Positions 1 to 6,286 of a stretch of 21,797 nt of DNA are shown here, one piece after another. The notes beneath the pieces were generated by a model, which made no database searches, was not told the DNA's origin, and worked only from the letters and a program-made list of their open reading frames with translations. Numbering within the stretch: position 1 is the stretch's first letter; each line of letters opens with the position of its first letter. The stretch is from Acidilobaceae archaeon (lineage in GTDB: Archaea > Thermoproteota > Thermoprotei_A > Sulfolobales > Acidilobaceae). Location of the stretch: assembly GCA_027057815.1 (NCBI GenBank), contig JALURD010000220.1:1-21797 (forward strand), in the 5' to 3' direction. Made by a program: the position numbers and the translations under genes.

Positions 1-1199
1 GATCTAATATGGTCTAGACTGTTGTCCCCATCCAGTAACCTCCTCGCTTCACCCCTATGAGGCGTTAGGATCACGCTTGGCCAAAGCTTCAACCCCAGCT
101 CGGCGACGGCCTTAAGGCCGTCCGCATCTATAATCATAGGCTTATCTCTCAGCCTTTTAACGATCTCTCCTACAGCTTCGACAACTTTCCCTGACAAACC
201 CAGGCCGGGGCCTAGGACTACGACGTGAACTCTTGAAGCCTCAGTTATAACAACATCAACGTGGTCGACTGACAACTCACTGCCCTCTAAGGGCCTCGGA
301 ACTAGGTTTGGATTCCATGATGCCGCAGCTCCCGCTGACCCGCCCGGCCCTGCTATTACTGCTAAATCAGCGCCCACAGTAAGGGCAGCGGTCCCCGCGA
401 GAGCAGGGGCTCCAAAGTAGTTTCTGCTCCCACCTACAACGAGGACCCTACCACCTACACCTTTATGTGCCTCTCTAGGCTTGGCAGGAATTCTGGCCGC
501 GACGTCGCCTGGGCCAGCTAAATACTCTGCGGCCTTGGGCAAGCCGATCTCAGCCACCCATACCTCTCCAACGTACTGCTTCGCCTTCACGAGGCCAGTC
601 TTCATCCTATGCATAGTCACAGTGACGTCGGCCACCACGGCTCCTTCAACGGCTTCACCGGTATCGGGGTCGACTCCGGTGGGGACGTCAATTGCTACCT
701 TGAGACCTCCGGCCCGATTAATGGCATTGGAGAGCGATGCTATGGGATCCCTCAACCTCCCCTTAACACCGACACCGAGGAGACCGTCTATTACAACGTC
801 AACATCAGGGGGATCCTCCCGGCCGCCACGGTAAATCCTAATCCTAACATCTCTGCTCCTTAGGAGAGCCTCCAAGTTAACCTTGGTATCCTCGTGCTCG
901 ACAAGCCTAGGATCATAAGCTAGCACTACCTCTACCTTTGCCCCTCTCAGGGATAGATGTCTAGCAGCTACCAGTGCATCCCCGCCATTACCTCCCTTAC
1001 CCGCGTAGACGACGACTCTCCTACCCTTAACTCCGCCGAGCTTACACTCAACGAGGTCAGCTACAGCCCTACCAGCATTCTCCATTAGGAGTAGCAGTGG
1101 AATCCCCAACCAGACTCCATTAATCTCCCATGCTCTCACATCTTCAACCCTGATGGACTCGCCGCCCCTCCACAGCTCAAGCCCCGGACACTCTGGCAC
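1..1199 (-). CDS. nnr: Bifunctional NAD(P)HX epimerase/dehydratase, 3' end cut by window edge
   Basis: This enzyme repairs hydrated NADH and NADPH. An N-terminal YjeF_N-type domain epimerises the R and S hydrates, and a C-terminal ribokinase-fold domain dehydrates the S form with ADP (archaea, bacteria). Visible in the minus-strand translation are NAGR at residues 41-44 and GKGGNGGDALVAARHL at about 67-82 (epimerase). The dehydratase part shows GRVLVVGGS, LGPGLG, DADGL and a TPHRGE motif (usual form TPHPGE). About 399 codons are present; the family is near 500 aa, so roughly the last 100 residues lie outside the window. GTG at 1199 is the only start codon after an upstream in-frame stop and has a G-rich run (GGGGGG) just ahead. 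It is divergent from the aldo/keto reductase gene. Two-domain Nnr is the common archaeal form. Function is confident by motif. Confidence 0.95.
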   Translation of the reverse strand, partial: MPECPGLELWRGGESIRVEDVRAWEINGVWLGIPLLLLMENAGRAVADLVECKLGGVKGRRVVVYAGKGGNGGDALVAARHLSLRGAKVEVVLAYDPRLVEHEDTKVNLEALLRSRDVRIRIYRGGREDPPDVDVVIDGLLGVGVKGRLRDPIASLSNAINRAGGLKVAIDVPTGVDPDTGEAVEGAVVADVTVTMHRMKTGLVKAKQYVGEVWVAEIGLPKAAEYLAGPGDVAARIPAKPREAHKGVGGRVLVVGGSRNYFGAPALAGTAALTVGADLAVIAGPGGSAGAAASWNPNLVPRPLEGSELSVDHVDVVITEASRVHVVVLGPGLGLSGKVVEAVGEIVKRLRDKPMIIDADGLKAVAELGLKLWPSVILTPHRGEARRLLDGDNSLDHIR

Positions 1200-1279
1200 T
1201 GCGGCCCCCCAGCTTGTACTAGAGGTAAAGTAGTCTAGGTAATAACGTCCAGATAACTAGCTGACTCGGGGGAGACCCT
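1200..1279. promoter_or_regulatory. Divergent intergenic region between nnr and the aldo/keto reductase gene
   Basis: This 80-bp stretch must hold the promoters of both divergent genes. It is more AT-rich in its middle (about 1225-1257), where TATA-like sequences such as GTAATAAC can be read, but none is a clear match. A G-rich ribosome binding site (GGGGGAG, about 1268-1274) precedes the plus-strand ATG at 1280. No operator-like repeat stands out. Confidence 0.4.
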
Positions 1280-2101
1280 ATGCCTAGATATCCGGTTGAC
1301 CCTTCCGATTGGAAGCTCATAGGCTCTGATAGAGTCTCCGCCATAGGCCTCGGGACTTGGGCTATCAGGAATCCTAGGACAGCCGAGGATGTAATGGTTG
1401 AGGCGATAGAGTCCGGCTTAGTTAACCTGATAGACACGGCTGAAATGTACGGCGACGGTAGGGCTGAGGAAATTGTTGGGAGGGTTATCAGGAGGGTTGG
1501 TAGGGACAGAGTCTTTGTGACAACGAAGATCCTGCCCCATAGGTTCACGGATGAATACATGGTGGAGAAGGCGGTCAAGGCCAGCCTGAAGCGTTTGGGC
1601 GTCAGTGAGGTTGACTTAGTCCTAGTGCACTGGAGAAATCCGAACCAGTCAGCTGGCGAGCAGGTTCGGATGCTCGAGAAGGCAGCTTACGAGAGAGGGT
1701 TAGCGAGGTACATAGGGGTAAGCAACTTCGACGCGTACGAGCTTGAGGAAGCCTTGAACTCCACTAAGTCAGCTGAGATAGTAGTGGACCAGGTCCATTA
1801 TAGCGTTCTCCACAAGGCACCCGAGAGGACGGGTCTGTTAGACCTAGCTATTAGAGAGGGAGTCACAATACAGGCGTACACCCCCCTAGAGAAGGGGGAA
1901 GTTGCGTTGCACCCCGTTGTACGAAGAGTGGCCGAAGCCGTGGGTAGGACTCCAGTCCAGGTTGCGTTGAACTACCTTATATCAAGGCCGAGAGTGGTGG
2001 CGATACCGAAGACTGAAAGGCGCGACCATCTTGCGGAGATACTCGGATCTCTTGGCTGGAGGCTTCCAGCCGAGTTAATAGAGGATCTTGAGGCAATCTA
2101 G
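1280..2101 (+). CDS. Aldo/keto reductase
   Basis: An NAD(P)H-dependent cytosolic oxidoreductase of the AKR superfamily, reducing aldehydes or ketones to alcohols; the substrate cannot be read from sequence. The full catalytic tetrad is visible: Asp52 (LIDTAEMYG), Tyr57, Lys83 (VTTKIL) and His117 (LVHWRN). GVSNF at 146-150 and PKTERRDHL near the C-terminus belong to the (beta/alpha)8 barrel and the cofactor-phosphate region. At 273 aa the length is normal for the short prokaryotic AKRs. ATG at 1280 follows a GGGGGAG ribosome binding site. The next gene begins 103 bp downstream with its own TATA-like sequence, so this is probably a single-gene transcript. Confidence 0.93.
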   Translation: MPRYPVDPSDWKLIGSDRVSAIGLGTWAIRNPRTAEDVMVEAIESGLVNLIDTAEMYGDGRAEEIVGRVIRRVGRDRVFVTTKILPHRFTDEYMVEKAVKASLKRLGVSEVDLVLVHWRNPNQSAGEQVRMLEKAAYERGLARYIGVSNFDAYELEEALNSTKSAEIVVDQVHYSVLHKAPERTGLLDLAIREGVTIQAYTPLEKGEVALHPVVRRVAEAVGRTPVQVALNYLISRPRVVAIPKTERRDHLAEILGSLGWRLPAELIEDLEAI

Positions 2102-2137
2102 GAGAGTGCAAGGTTGTACGTTGAGTATTTCCATCGC

Positions 2138-2144
2138 TTATAAT
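2138..2144 (+). promoter_or_regulatory. TATA box for the 458-aa membrane protein gene
   Basis: TTATAAT lies 61 bp ahead of the TTG start. Archaeal spacing would put the transcript start near 2167 and leave a leader of about 38 nt that carries a GGTGG ribosome binding site (2193-2197). Confidence 0.45.
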
Positions 2145-2204
2145 TCCCTGCCGGGTAACCTGCAAAGCCCGGGCAAGCACGCTCCACACTAGGGTGGTTA
2201 AGGC

Positions 2205-3581
2205 TTGGCTAGCCAGCAAGCCAGACTCGGGGGTCTAGCAAGGTTCGCTCCAACACTGATAGTCGCGGCCTCTGTAGCTTTCCTCTTCGCGGCTCTATTC
2301 GCGTCCATAGCCCAGGTATACCTTGCAGGCCTCATATTGAATATTGCCGACAAAGTAGAGAACCTAAAAGGAGTGTCTCTATCAATTACCTCTCCAAGCG
2401 GCCCAAACATGCTTAGTCCGGCGGAGGCTGCCACGCTACTACAGAAGTACGCAGCCTCGCTCGGCATCTCGGCTGTAATCACCTCCCTAACTGGCATAAT
2501 CGTCCTGACCGTGGCCGTTAATGCTAGGAAGGGCAAGTATAAGGGGTTGCAACGCTTCCTTATATTATGGGGCGTGTTACTCGCGCTCATGGCGGCTTCA
2601 CTCGCTAGATCAGATCCGATATACACCGGCGGGTCTATGGCTACTCTCCTCGTGCTGACGGGTGGCCTCCTAATAGTAGTGTCTGGGGCTATGCCAGCGC
2701 GTCTCAGCAGATATGCAGCGATAGCAGCAGTAATTGGAGGCTTACTAGTGGCTGGTGGAGTCTACATGGGAGCGTTCCCCCTGAAGACATCGACAGCAAA
2801 CTTTTCATGGCTAAATGATGTGGATTTAGGAGTACAGCATAACATCGGAGTTAAAGGGCTTAACGCTATAGTCGATCCAGCATTTGCCCTAAAGGGTAAG
2901 GTGACGCCAAAACTAGAGGGGCAGGTAGTGAATAGACTAAACTACCTGGCCAAGCTCATCGAGGAAGGAAGAGCGACCAAGGATATAATTAGTGGCACAC
3001 TCACCGACGTATCGGATGAACTCAGATCCATCGCGGAAAGCCTACCCGACGACCTGGCAGCCGAAGCGCTTAGACTGGCAGATAAAGCTGAGAGTATGGC
3101 CAATTCTAACGTGGGAGTCGACGATGTGAACGCTTTAAAGAATGATGCCATCAAGCTCATTGACAAGGTTAATAAAGTAGAGCTCGGAACTCAAGGAGTA
3201 GCAACAGGCCTAGAAGCCATAGCCCTACTACACCCAGTAATAATCGGGATAGCATCAATCCTGGGTGCAGCGGCATATTTCGTTAGCGGTAGAAGGAATC
3301 TGATTATAGCCGCAACGATACTAATAGCTTCATTATACATGGCGCTCCTATCGTCGAACATACTGGTGGGCCCAGTCAAGCTTGCAGGCGACTACATCAA
3401 CATGCTGGGAATGGGTAGCCTAGAAATACGAACGTACACGACATGGAAGGCGGCAGCCACGGCATCAGGGCTTACAGGCATAAGTTTAGGTGTAGCATTC
3501 CTAGCCTCCCTGCTCGCAGCGCTAGGTAGCCTACTCTACCTACTAGGCGTGCTCCTAAGCAAGAGAACCTCTGTGCAGTAA
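2205..3581 (+). CDS. Polytopic membrane protein with central helical extramembrane domain, unknown function
   Basis: I do not recognise the family. The 458-aa protein has a long hydrophobic helix at about 13-47, then helices near 85-107, 118-134, 142-160 and 167-190. A soluble segment at about 195-330 follows, rich in Asp, Glu, Lys and Leu with heptad-like spacing (for example DVSDELRSIAESL), so it probably forms helical bundles or coiled coil. Three or more helices close the protein (about 333-358, 364-385, 415-450). The layout (membrane block, helical domain, membrane block) could suit a scaffold or a sensor-like exporter component, but that is guesswork. TTG at 2205 is the only start after an in-frame TAA just upstream, with GGTGG at 2193-2197. 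Composition is more AT-rich than the flanking enzymes in its second half. It stands alone with no co-oriented close neighbour. Confidence 0.8.
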   Translation: MASQQARLGGLARFAPTLIVAASVAFLFAALFASIAQVYLAGLILNIADKVENLKGVSLSITSPSGPNMLSPAEAATLLQKYAASLGISAVITSLTGIIVLTVAVNARKGKYKGLQRFLILWGVLLALMAASLARSDPIYTGGSMATLLVLTGGLLIVVSGAMPARLSRYAAIAAVIGGLLVAGGVYMGAFPLKTSTANFSWLNDVDLGVQHNIGVKGLNAIVDPAFALKGKVTPKLEGQVVNRLNYLAKLIEEGRATKDIISGTLTDVSDELRSIAESLPDDLAAEALRLADKAESMANSNVGVDDVNALKNDAIKLIDKVNKVELGTQGVATGLEAIALLHPVIIGIASILGAAAYFVSGRRNLIIAATILIASLYMALLSSNILVGPVKLAGDYINMLGMGSLEIRTYTTWKAAATASGLTGISLGVAFLASLLAALGSLLYLLGVLLSKRTSVQ

Positions 3582-3725
3582 CTCAACCGCGATTATCTCA
3601 TAAAACGTGTTTTCTGGGGAATCAGCCAGCAGAGCTATTAGAGTTATTCTCCGCATTATTATGTACTATCGAAGCTATACTGCTTTGAACAAACTTAGAG
3701 CTAACTCGGCAAAAACATATTACAC

Positions 3726-3762
3726 CCCGTTAATACGATTAATATAAAGTATTTGTAACGGG
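3726..3762 (+). promoter_or_regulatory. TATA promoter framed by a 7-bp inverted repeat, upstream of the small membrane protein
   Basis: TATAAAG at 3743-3749 is a strong archaeal TATA element. It predicts a transcript start near 3772 and a leader of about 36 nt before ATG 3808. CCCGTTA (3726-3732) and TAACGGG (3756-3762) form a perfect inverted repeat centred almost exactly on the TATA box, so a bound dimer could block TBP. The surrounding gap (3582-3807, 226 bp) is AT-rich and holds no other coding signal I could support. Confidence 0.5.
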
Positions 3763-3807
3763 CTCTCAGCATTCACGGATCAATTTAACATTAAGGGGTG
3801 GCAAGGT

Positions 3808-4170
3808 ATGTTGAGGCTGGCCGGTGCTGTGGAACGGGAAAGGTTCAGAGTAGTGTTAAGGAGCACATCAGCGGCTATTGCAGTAGTAGGCTTCATTCTA
3901 AGCCCACTAAGCTGGTGGAACGATGCGGTGGTGAATATACCATTAAGCCTTGCAGTGGCTAGCCTCCTCAACGCTCTTGCAGGCCTGGACTTGAAGGTAG
4001 GCTTCACGGTAATATATTGGTTGACAAACGTTGGCGGGCTTATCCTAATGTTTGTGGGGGGAGACACGGCATACAAGGGGAGGGTTACTAGGAGGTCTCT
4101 GATTGCAAGCCTGGTAGCTGGCACCATATACACACTGATAGTTGTAGGAATTCTAAACCTAATTACGTGA
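3808..4170 (+). CDS. Small conserved-looking membrane protein, unknown function
   Basis: This 120-aa protein has three or four hydrophobic segments (about 20-35, 45-60, 65-82 and 100-118). The segment SPLSWWNDAVVNIPLSL at about 31-47 looks like the most constrained part: paired Trp, an Asn-Asp and a Pro next to the second helix. I recall similar small archaeal membrane proteins of unknown role, but I cannot name a family with certainty. The C-terminal part contains GRVTRR, a positive loop before the last helix. ATG 3808 follows AGGGGTGG (3794-3801), an excellent ribosome binding site. An overlapping antisense frame exists and is treated as a shadow. It is transcribed alone, with a stem-loop 27 nt after its stop. 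Confidence 0.75.
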   Translation: MLRLAGAVERERFRVVLRSTSAAIAVVGFILSPLSWWNDAVVNIPLSLAVASLLNALAGLDLKVGFTVIYWLTNVGGLILMFVGGDTAYKGRVTRRSLIASLVAGTIYTLIVVGILNLIT

Positions 4171-4196
4171 GAATAGACATCTCTCAATTAACTATT

Positions 4197-4225
4197 CCAG
4201 TCTTCTCGTTAGCGGATAAGACTGG
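4197..4225 (+). terminator. Stem-loop after the small membrane protein gene
   Basis: CCAGTCTT (4197-4204) and AAGACTGG (4218-4225) form a perfect 8-bp stem with a 13-nt loop, 27 nt after the stop codon, followed by CTTTCTG. It may be a terminator or 3'-end stabiliser. Archaeal terminators are mainly U-tracts, so the role is uncertain. Confidence 0.4.
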
Positions 4226-4267
4226 CTTTCTGCGAGGTTAACACGTTAAGATGAAAGAATACAAGTC

Positions 4268-4290
4268 TATAAAACGGCTTTCTTCGCGAA
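4268..4290 (+). promoter_or_regulatory. TATA box and overlapping TTCGCGAA palindrome ahead of the DUF1152 gene
   Basis: TATAAAA at 4268-4274 predicts a transcript start near 4297. The 8-bp palindrome TTCGCGAA (4283-4290) lies between the TATA box and that start, a position where archaeal repressors often bind. Confidence 0.45.
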
Positions 4291-4345
4291 ACGTATAGTA
4301 GTCATTAAACTTTAACGTACAGAGAGACCCCGGGAAGGAGGTTCA

Positions 4346-4435
4346 ATGTTGTCTGATTTAGGGGCCTGGAGGTGTGAAGCTTGCAAAGGCTTCGTGGCCT
4401 CGAGGATATCGCGGCTAAATTCAATAACATACTAG
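4346..4435 (+). CDS. Possible 29-codon upstream ORF overlapping the DUF1152 start
   Basis: An ATG at 4346 follows a strong ribosome binding site (GGAAGGAGG, about 4332-4340) and opens a 29-codon frame ending at TAG 4433-4435. The peptide contains WRCEACKGF, a Cys-x-x-Cys. The frame runs through the ribosome binding site and TTG start of the DUF1152 gene in another register. It could be a regulatory leader peptide controlling translation of the next gene, or a chance frame. No homologue is recognised. Confidence 0.35.
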   Translation: MLSDLGAWRCEACKGFVASRISRLNSITY

Positions 4436-5421
4436 TCTTCGGGGCAGGAGGGGGAGGCGATGCAGCTGGAACGGTTCACCTATACCTGAAGCTTAAGAAG
4501 ATGGGTGCTAACCCCATCATAGGAAGCATTGTTTGGGAGAGGTTCATCGTGGATCCTGTTCCCGGCCCTATTACTATCGAAGAACTGGTTAACGCTGAAC
4601 CTCTAGGCTGGAGTGTGGCCATAGTTACGGGTGAAACGTACGCCTTAAGGTATGGTAGGGAGGTTAAGCCTCAAATAGCCAGAGTAGCTGAGGTGCTGGG
4701 AGTCAAGGCTCTCGCAATCGATGTTGGCAAGGGAGCTGAGGGTGTAGCTGAAGCCCTAAGACTAGCAGCTGAACATCTAGGTGTTGAAGCAGTCATAGCC
4801 GTGGACGTAGGAGGGGACGTTCTAGCCAGGGGGTGTGAAGACAGCCTCTGGAGCCCTTTAGCAGACTCGGTTAGCCTGGCAGGCCTCCTTGCAAGCGGGT
4901 CTCCAGGCTTTCTCGCCATACATTCTCCTGGAGCCGATGGGGAGCTCAGTAGGGAAACAGTACTAAAGTACATAGCTGAAATCGCAGCCATGGGCGGGCT
5001 TATCGGAATTTACGGGCTAACACAAGAGGAGATAGAGGTCTTAGACAAGATAGTAAAGGTTGTCGTGAGCGAAGCCAGCAAGATACCGTATCAGGCATTC
5101 AGAGGCGAGTATGGCGTTAAAGCCATAAGGCAGGGCACTAGGAAGGTATTCATTGACCCGTCAATGGCGGTCACTTATTTACTCGACGCTAAGACAGCTG
5201 CCTCTACAACCCCATTGCCTCGCCTTGTAGAAGGGACCAGAAGTATTGCTCAGGCCCGGGGGGCTCTCAATCAAGTGTGCATATACACGGAGCTTGACCT
5301 CGAACTAGACATCAGTAGGCTAGCCGAGCGAGGTGAGGTGCCCGACATTATACAGCTACGTGCCCAGGGCGTTGAGAGGCTGCGCCGCCAGGGGTGTAAA
5401 CCTCTACCGGGATGCAGTTAA
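4381..5421 (+). CDS. DUF1152 family protein
   Basis: A 346-aa protein of the mostly archaeal DUF1152 family, whose biochemical function I do not know. The glycine-rich LVFGAGGGGDAAGT at about 18-31 resembles a nucleotide-binding loop. The diagnostic stretch AVDVGGDVLARGCEDSL, followed by a WSPLADS segment, lies at about 139-163. No signal peptide or membrane segment is seen, so it should be cytosolic. TTG 4381 is chosen because GGAGGTG (4368-4374) lies 6 nt ahead and the family fold starts almost at once. A competing ribosome binding site and ATG lie 35 nt upstream in a different frame. Its stop codon overlaps that of the convergent RHH gene within a single TTAA. Confidence 0.88.
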   Translation: MQRLRGLEDIAAKFNNILVFGAGGGGDAAGTVHLYLKLKKMGANPIIGSIVWERFIVDPVPGPITIEELVNAEPLGWSVAIVTGETYALRYGREVKPQIARVAEVLGVKALAIDVGKGAEGVAEALRLAAEHLGVEAVIAVDVGGDVLARGCEDSLWSPLADSVSLAGLLASGSPGFLAIHSPGADGELSRETVLKYIAEIAAMGGLIGIYGLTQEEIEVLDKIVKVVVSEASKIPYQAFRGEYGVKAIRQGTRKVFIDPSMAVTYLLDAKTAASTTPLPRLVEGTRSIAQARGALNQVCIYTELDLELDISRLAERGEVPDIIQLRAQGVERLRRQGCKPLPGCS

Positions 5422-5774
5422 TCGGCTACTCCCTCACCCTCCCCGCTAATGACAGTAGTTCTGCTGCGAGCCTTAGCTTCAATCATATCCTCGATCATCT
5501 CCATCCTTTCCAGTACGTACTGGAATAACTCCTCGAGTTCGCGCTGTTTACCCCTAAGCCTAATGATTTCGGCCTTAAGCTGCTTCTCAAGAGCATCCAT
5601 CTTCTCCACAAGGCCGGAGACTGCCTCATCGCTAGCACTCTTGCTGCAAGCACCCTCCAGGACTTCCTTAATGTAAATCCTCACGAGGTCTGTTATCTGA
5701 ATACCTAGCTCAGCCGCCCTTCTCTTCAGCTCCCTATAGATAGGATCCGGCAGTGAAACATGCACTGTAGGCAT
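5418..5774 (-). CDS. RHH DNA-binding protein with C-terminal coiled coil
   Basis: The 118-aa product starts with a ribbon-helix-helix (CopG/Arc-type) domain: the beta strand PTVHVSLP, then helices in DPIYRELKRRAAELGI and ITDLVRIYIKEVLEG (residues 2-42). Residues about 52-102 form a charged heptad-like coiled coil (LVEKMDALEKQLKAEIIRL and LEELFQYVLERMEMIEDM) that probably sets oligomerisation or recruits a partner. ATG 5774 is preferred over the open frame reaching back to 5903 because it follows a GGGGGG run and the RHH strand begins directly after it; the 43-residue extension has no domain character. RHH proteins usually repress their own promoter, and the shared upstream region holds two inverted repeats. 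Its stop is interlocked with that of the DUF1152 gene, whose regulator it could be by location. Confidence 0.85.
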   Translation of the reverse strand: MPTVHVSLPDPIYRELKRRAAELGIQITDLVRIYIKEVLEGACSKSASDEAVSGLVEKMDALEKQLKAEIIRLRGKQRELEELFQYVLERMEMIEDMIEAKARSRTTVISGEGEGVAD

Positions 5775-5961
5775 ATTACGCCCCCCGGGCCAGTACACCC
5801 CATGTAAGAAGAATACTGAACTCACCCTATTAAAGTTTCCGTCTCTCAGAGCCCGCTTAAAGAGAATCCTTACATGAATCAGACTGAGAGAGGAGTAGCA
5901 CAAGTCTTTTTTGGCCTATTCCATCTTGAATTCCTCCAATGGAGCTTAAGGGGTGCTAAGT
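5775..5961. promoter_or_regulatory. Divergent control region between two RHH genes with interleaved inverted repeats
   Basis: Two perfect 8-bp inverted pairs lie here in an a-b-a'-b' order: CATGTAAG (5801-5808) with CTTACATG (5869-5876), and TCTCTCAG (5842-5849) with CTGAGAGA (5884-5891). A minus-strand TATA-like CTTTAATAG covers about 5828-5836. A plus-strand T6 run is at 5907-5912. These pairs are natural candidates for RHH operator half-sites. Assignment of either promoter is tentative. Confidence 0.45.
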
Positions 5962-6138
5962 ATGAGGGTCGTGAGCTTCAAGGTTGAGGAGGATCTCCTA
6001 GATCTAATGGAAAGAGTCGCCAGAAGGAAGGGAATAACAAAGAGCGAGTTAATCCGGCAGGCAGTTAAGAAGTACCTCTTGGACAATGAGGAGGAGCGAA
6101 GAGTTATTGCTACAAGGAAGATAAAAATATACCTTTAA
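5962..6138 (+). CDS. Minimal RHH (CopG-type) transcriptional regulator
   Basis: A 58-aa protein made almost entirely of one ribbon-helix-helix fold: strand RVVSFKVEEDLLD, helix LMERVARRKG, turn IT, helix KSELIRQAVKKYLLD, then a basic tail (ATRKIKIYL). It should bind DNA as a dimer through the N-terminal strand; the target is unknown. ATG 5962 is preferred over GTG 5953 because AGGGGTG at 5949-5955 sits 6 nt ahead of the ATG and overlaps the GTG. It is transcribed away from the first RHH gene and towards the APC permease-nucleotidyltransferase gene. Small RHH proteins are often autoregulators or antitoxins; no toxin gene sits in the usual adjacent position. Confidence 0.85.
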   Translation: MRVVSFKVEEDLLDLMERVARRKGITKSELIRQAVKKYLLDNEEERRVIATRKIKIYL

Positions 6139-6183
6139 CGCAGAGACCCGTGCCAGTATATTCGTTCAACGAGTAGACTAACG

Positions 6184-6195
6184 AAAAACAAAAAA
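6184..6195 (-). terminator. U-tract terminator for the permease-nucleotidyltransferase gene
   Basis: Read on the minus strand this is T6-G-T5, about 90 nt after the stop of the permease gene. Archaeal RNA polymerase terminates at such U-tracts. It lies in the 148-bp convergent gap 6139-6286, which is otherwise AT-rich (a TATATATTAAATTAATTA stretch near 6228-6245) with no gene. Confidence 0.5.
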
Positions 6196-6286
6196 CGATC
6201 TAGCTTGGGAATCTTCTACATCGATAATATATATTAAATTAATTATGTAAAGCAGATTTCACTCTCCACTAGTGCATACAACGACT

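Noticed and set aside
3780..4187. Minus-strand frame of 135 codons opposite the small membrane protein
   Set aside because: The plus-strand gene has a better ribosome binding site, a TATA box and a membrane-protein profile; the antisense peptide does not.
5775..5903. N-terminal extension of the RHH/coiled-coil gene from an ATG at 5903
   Set aside because: The RHH fold starts at the internal ATG 5774, which has a ribosome binding site; the extension covers a TATA-like site and inverted repeats.
5418..6138. Toxin-antitoxin reading of the two RHH genes
   Set aside because: No toxin-like ORF is adjacent on the same strand; the nearest nucleotidyltransferase is the tail of a 12-helix permease in a convergent gene.
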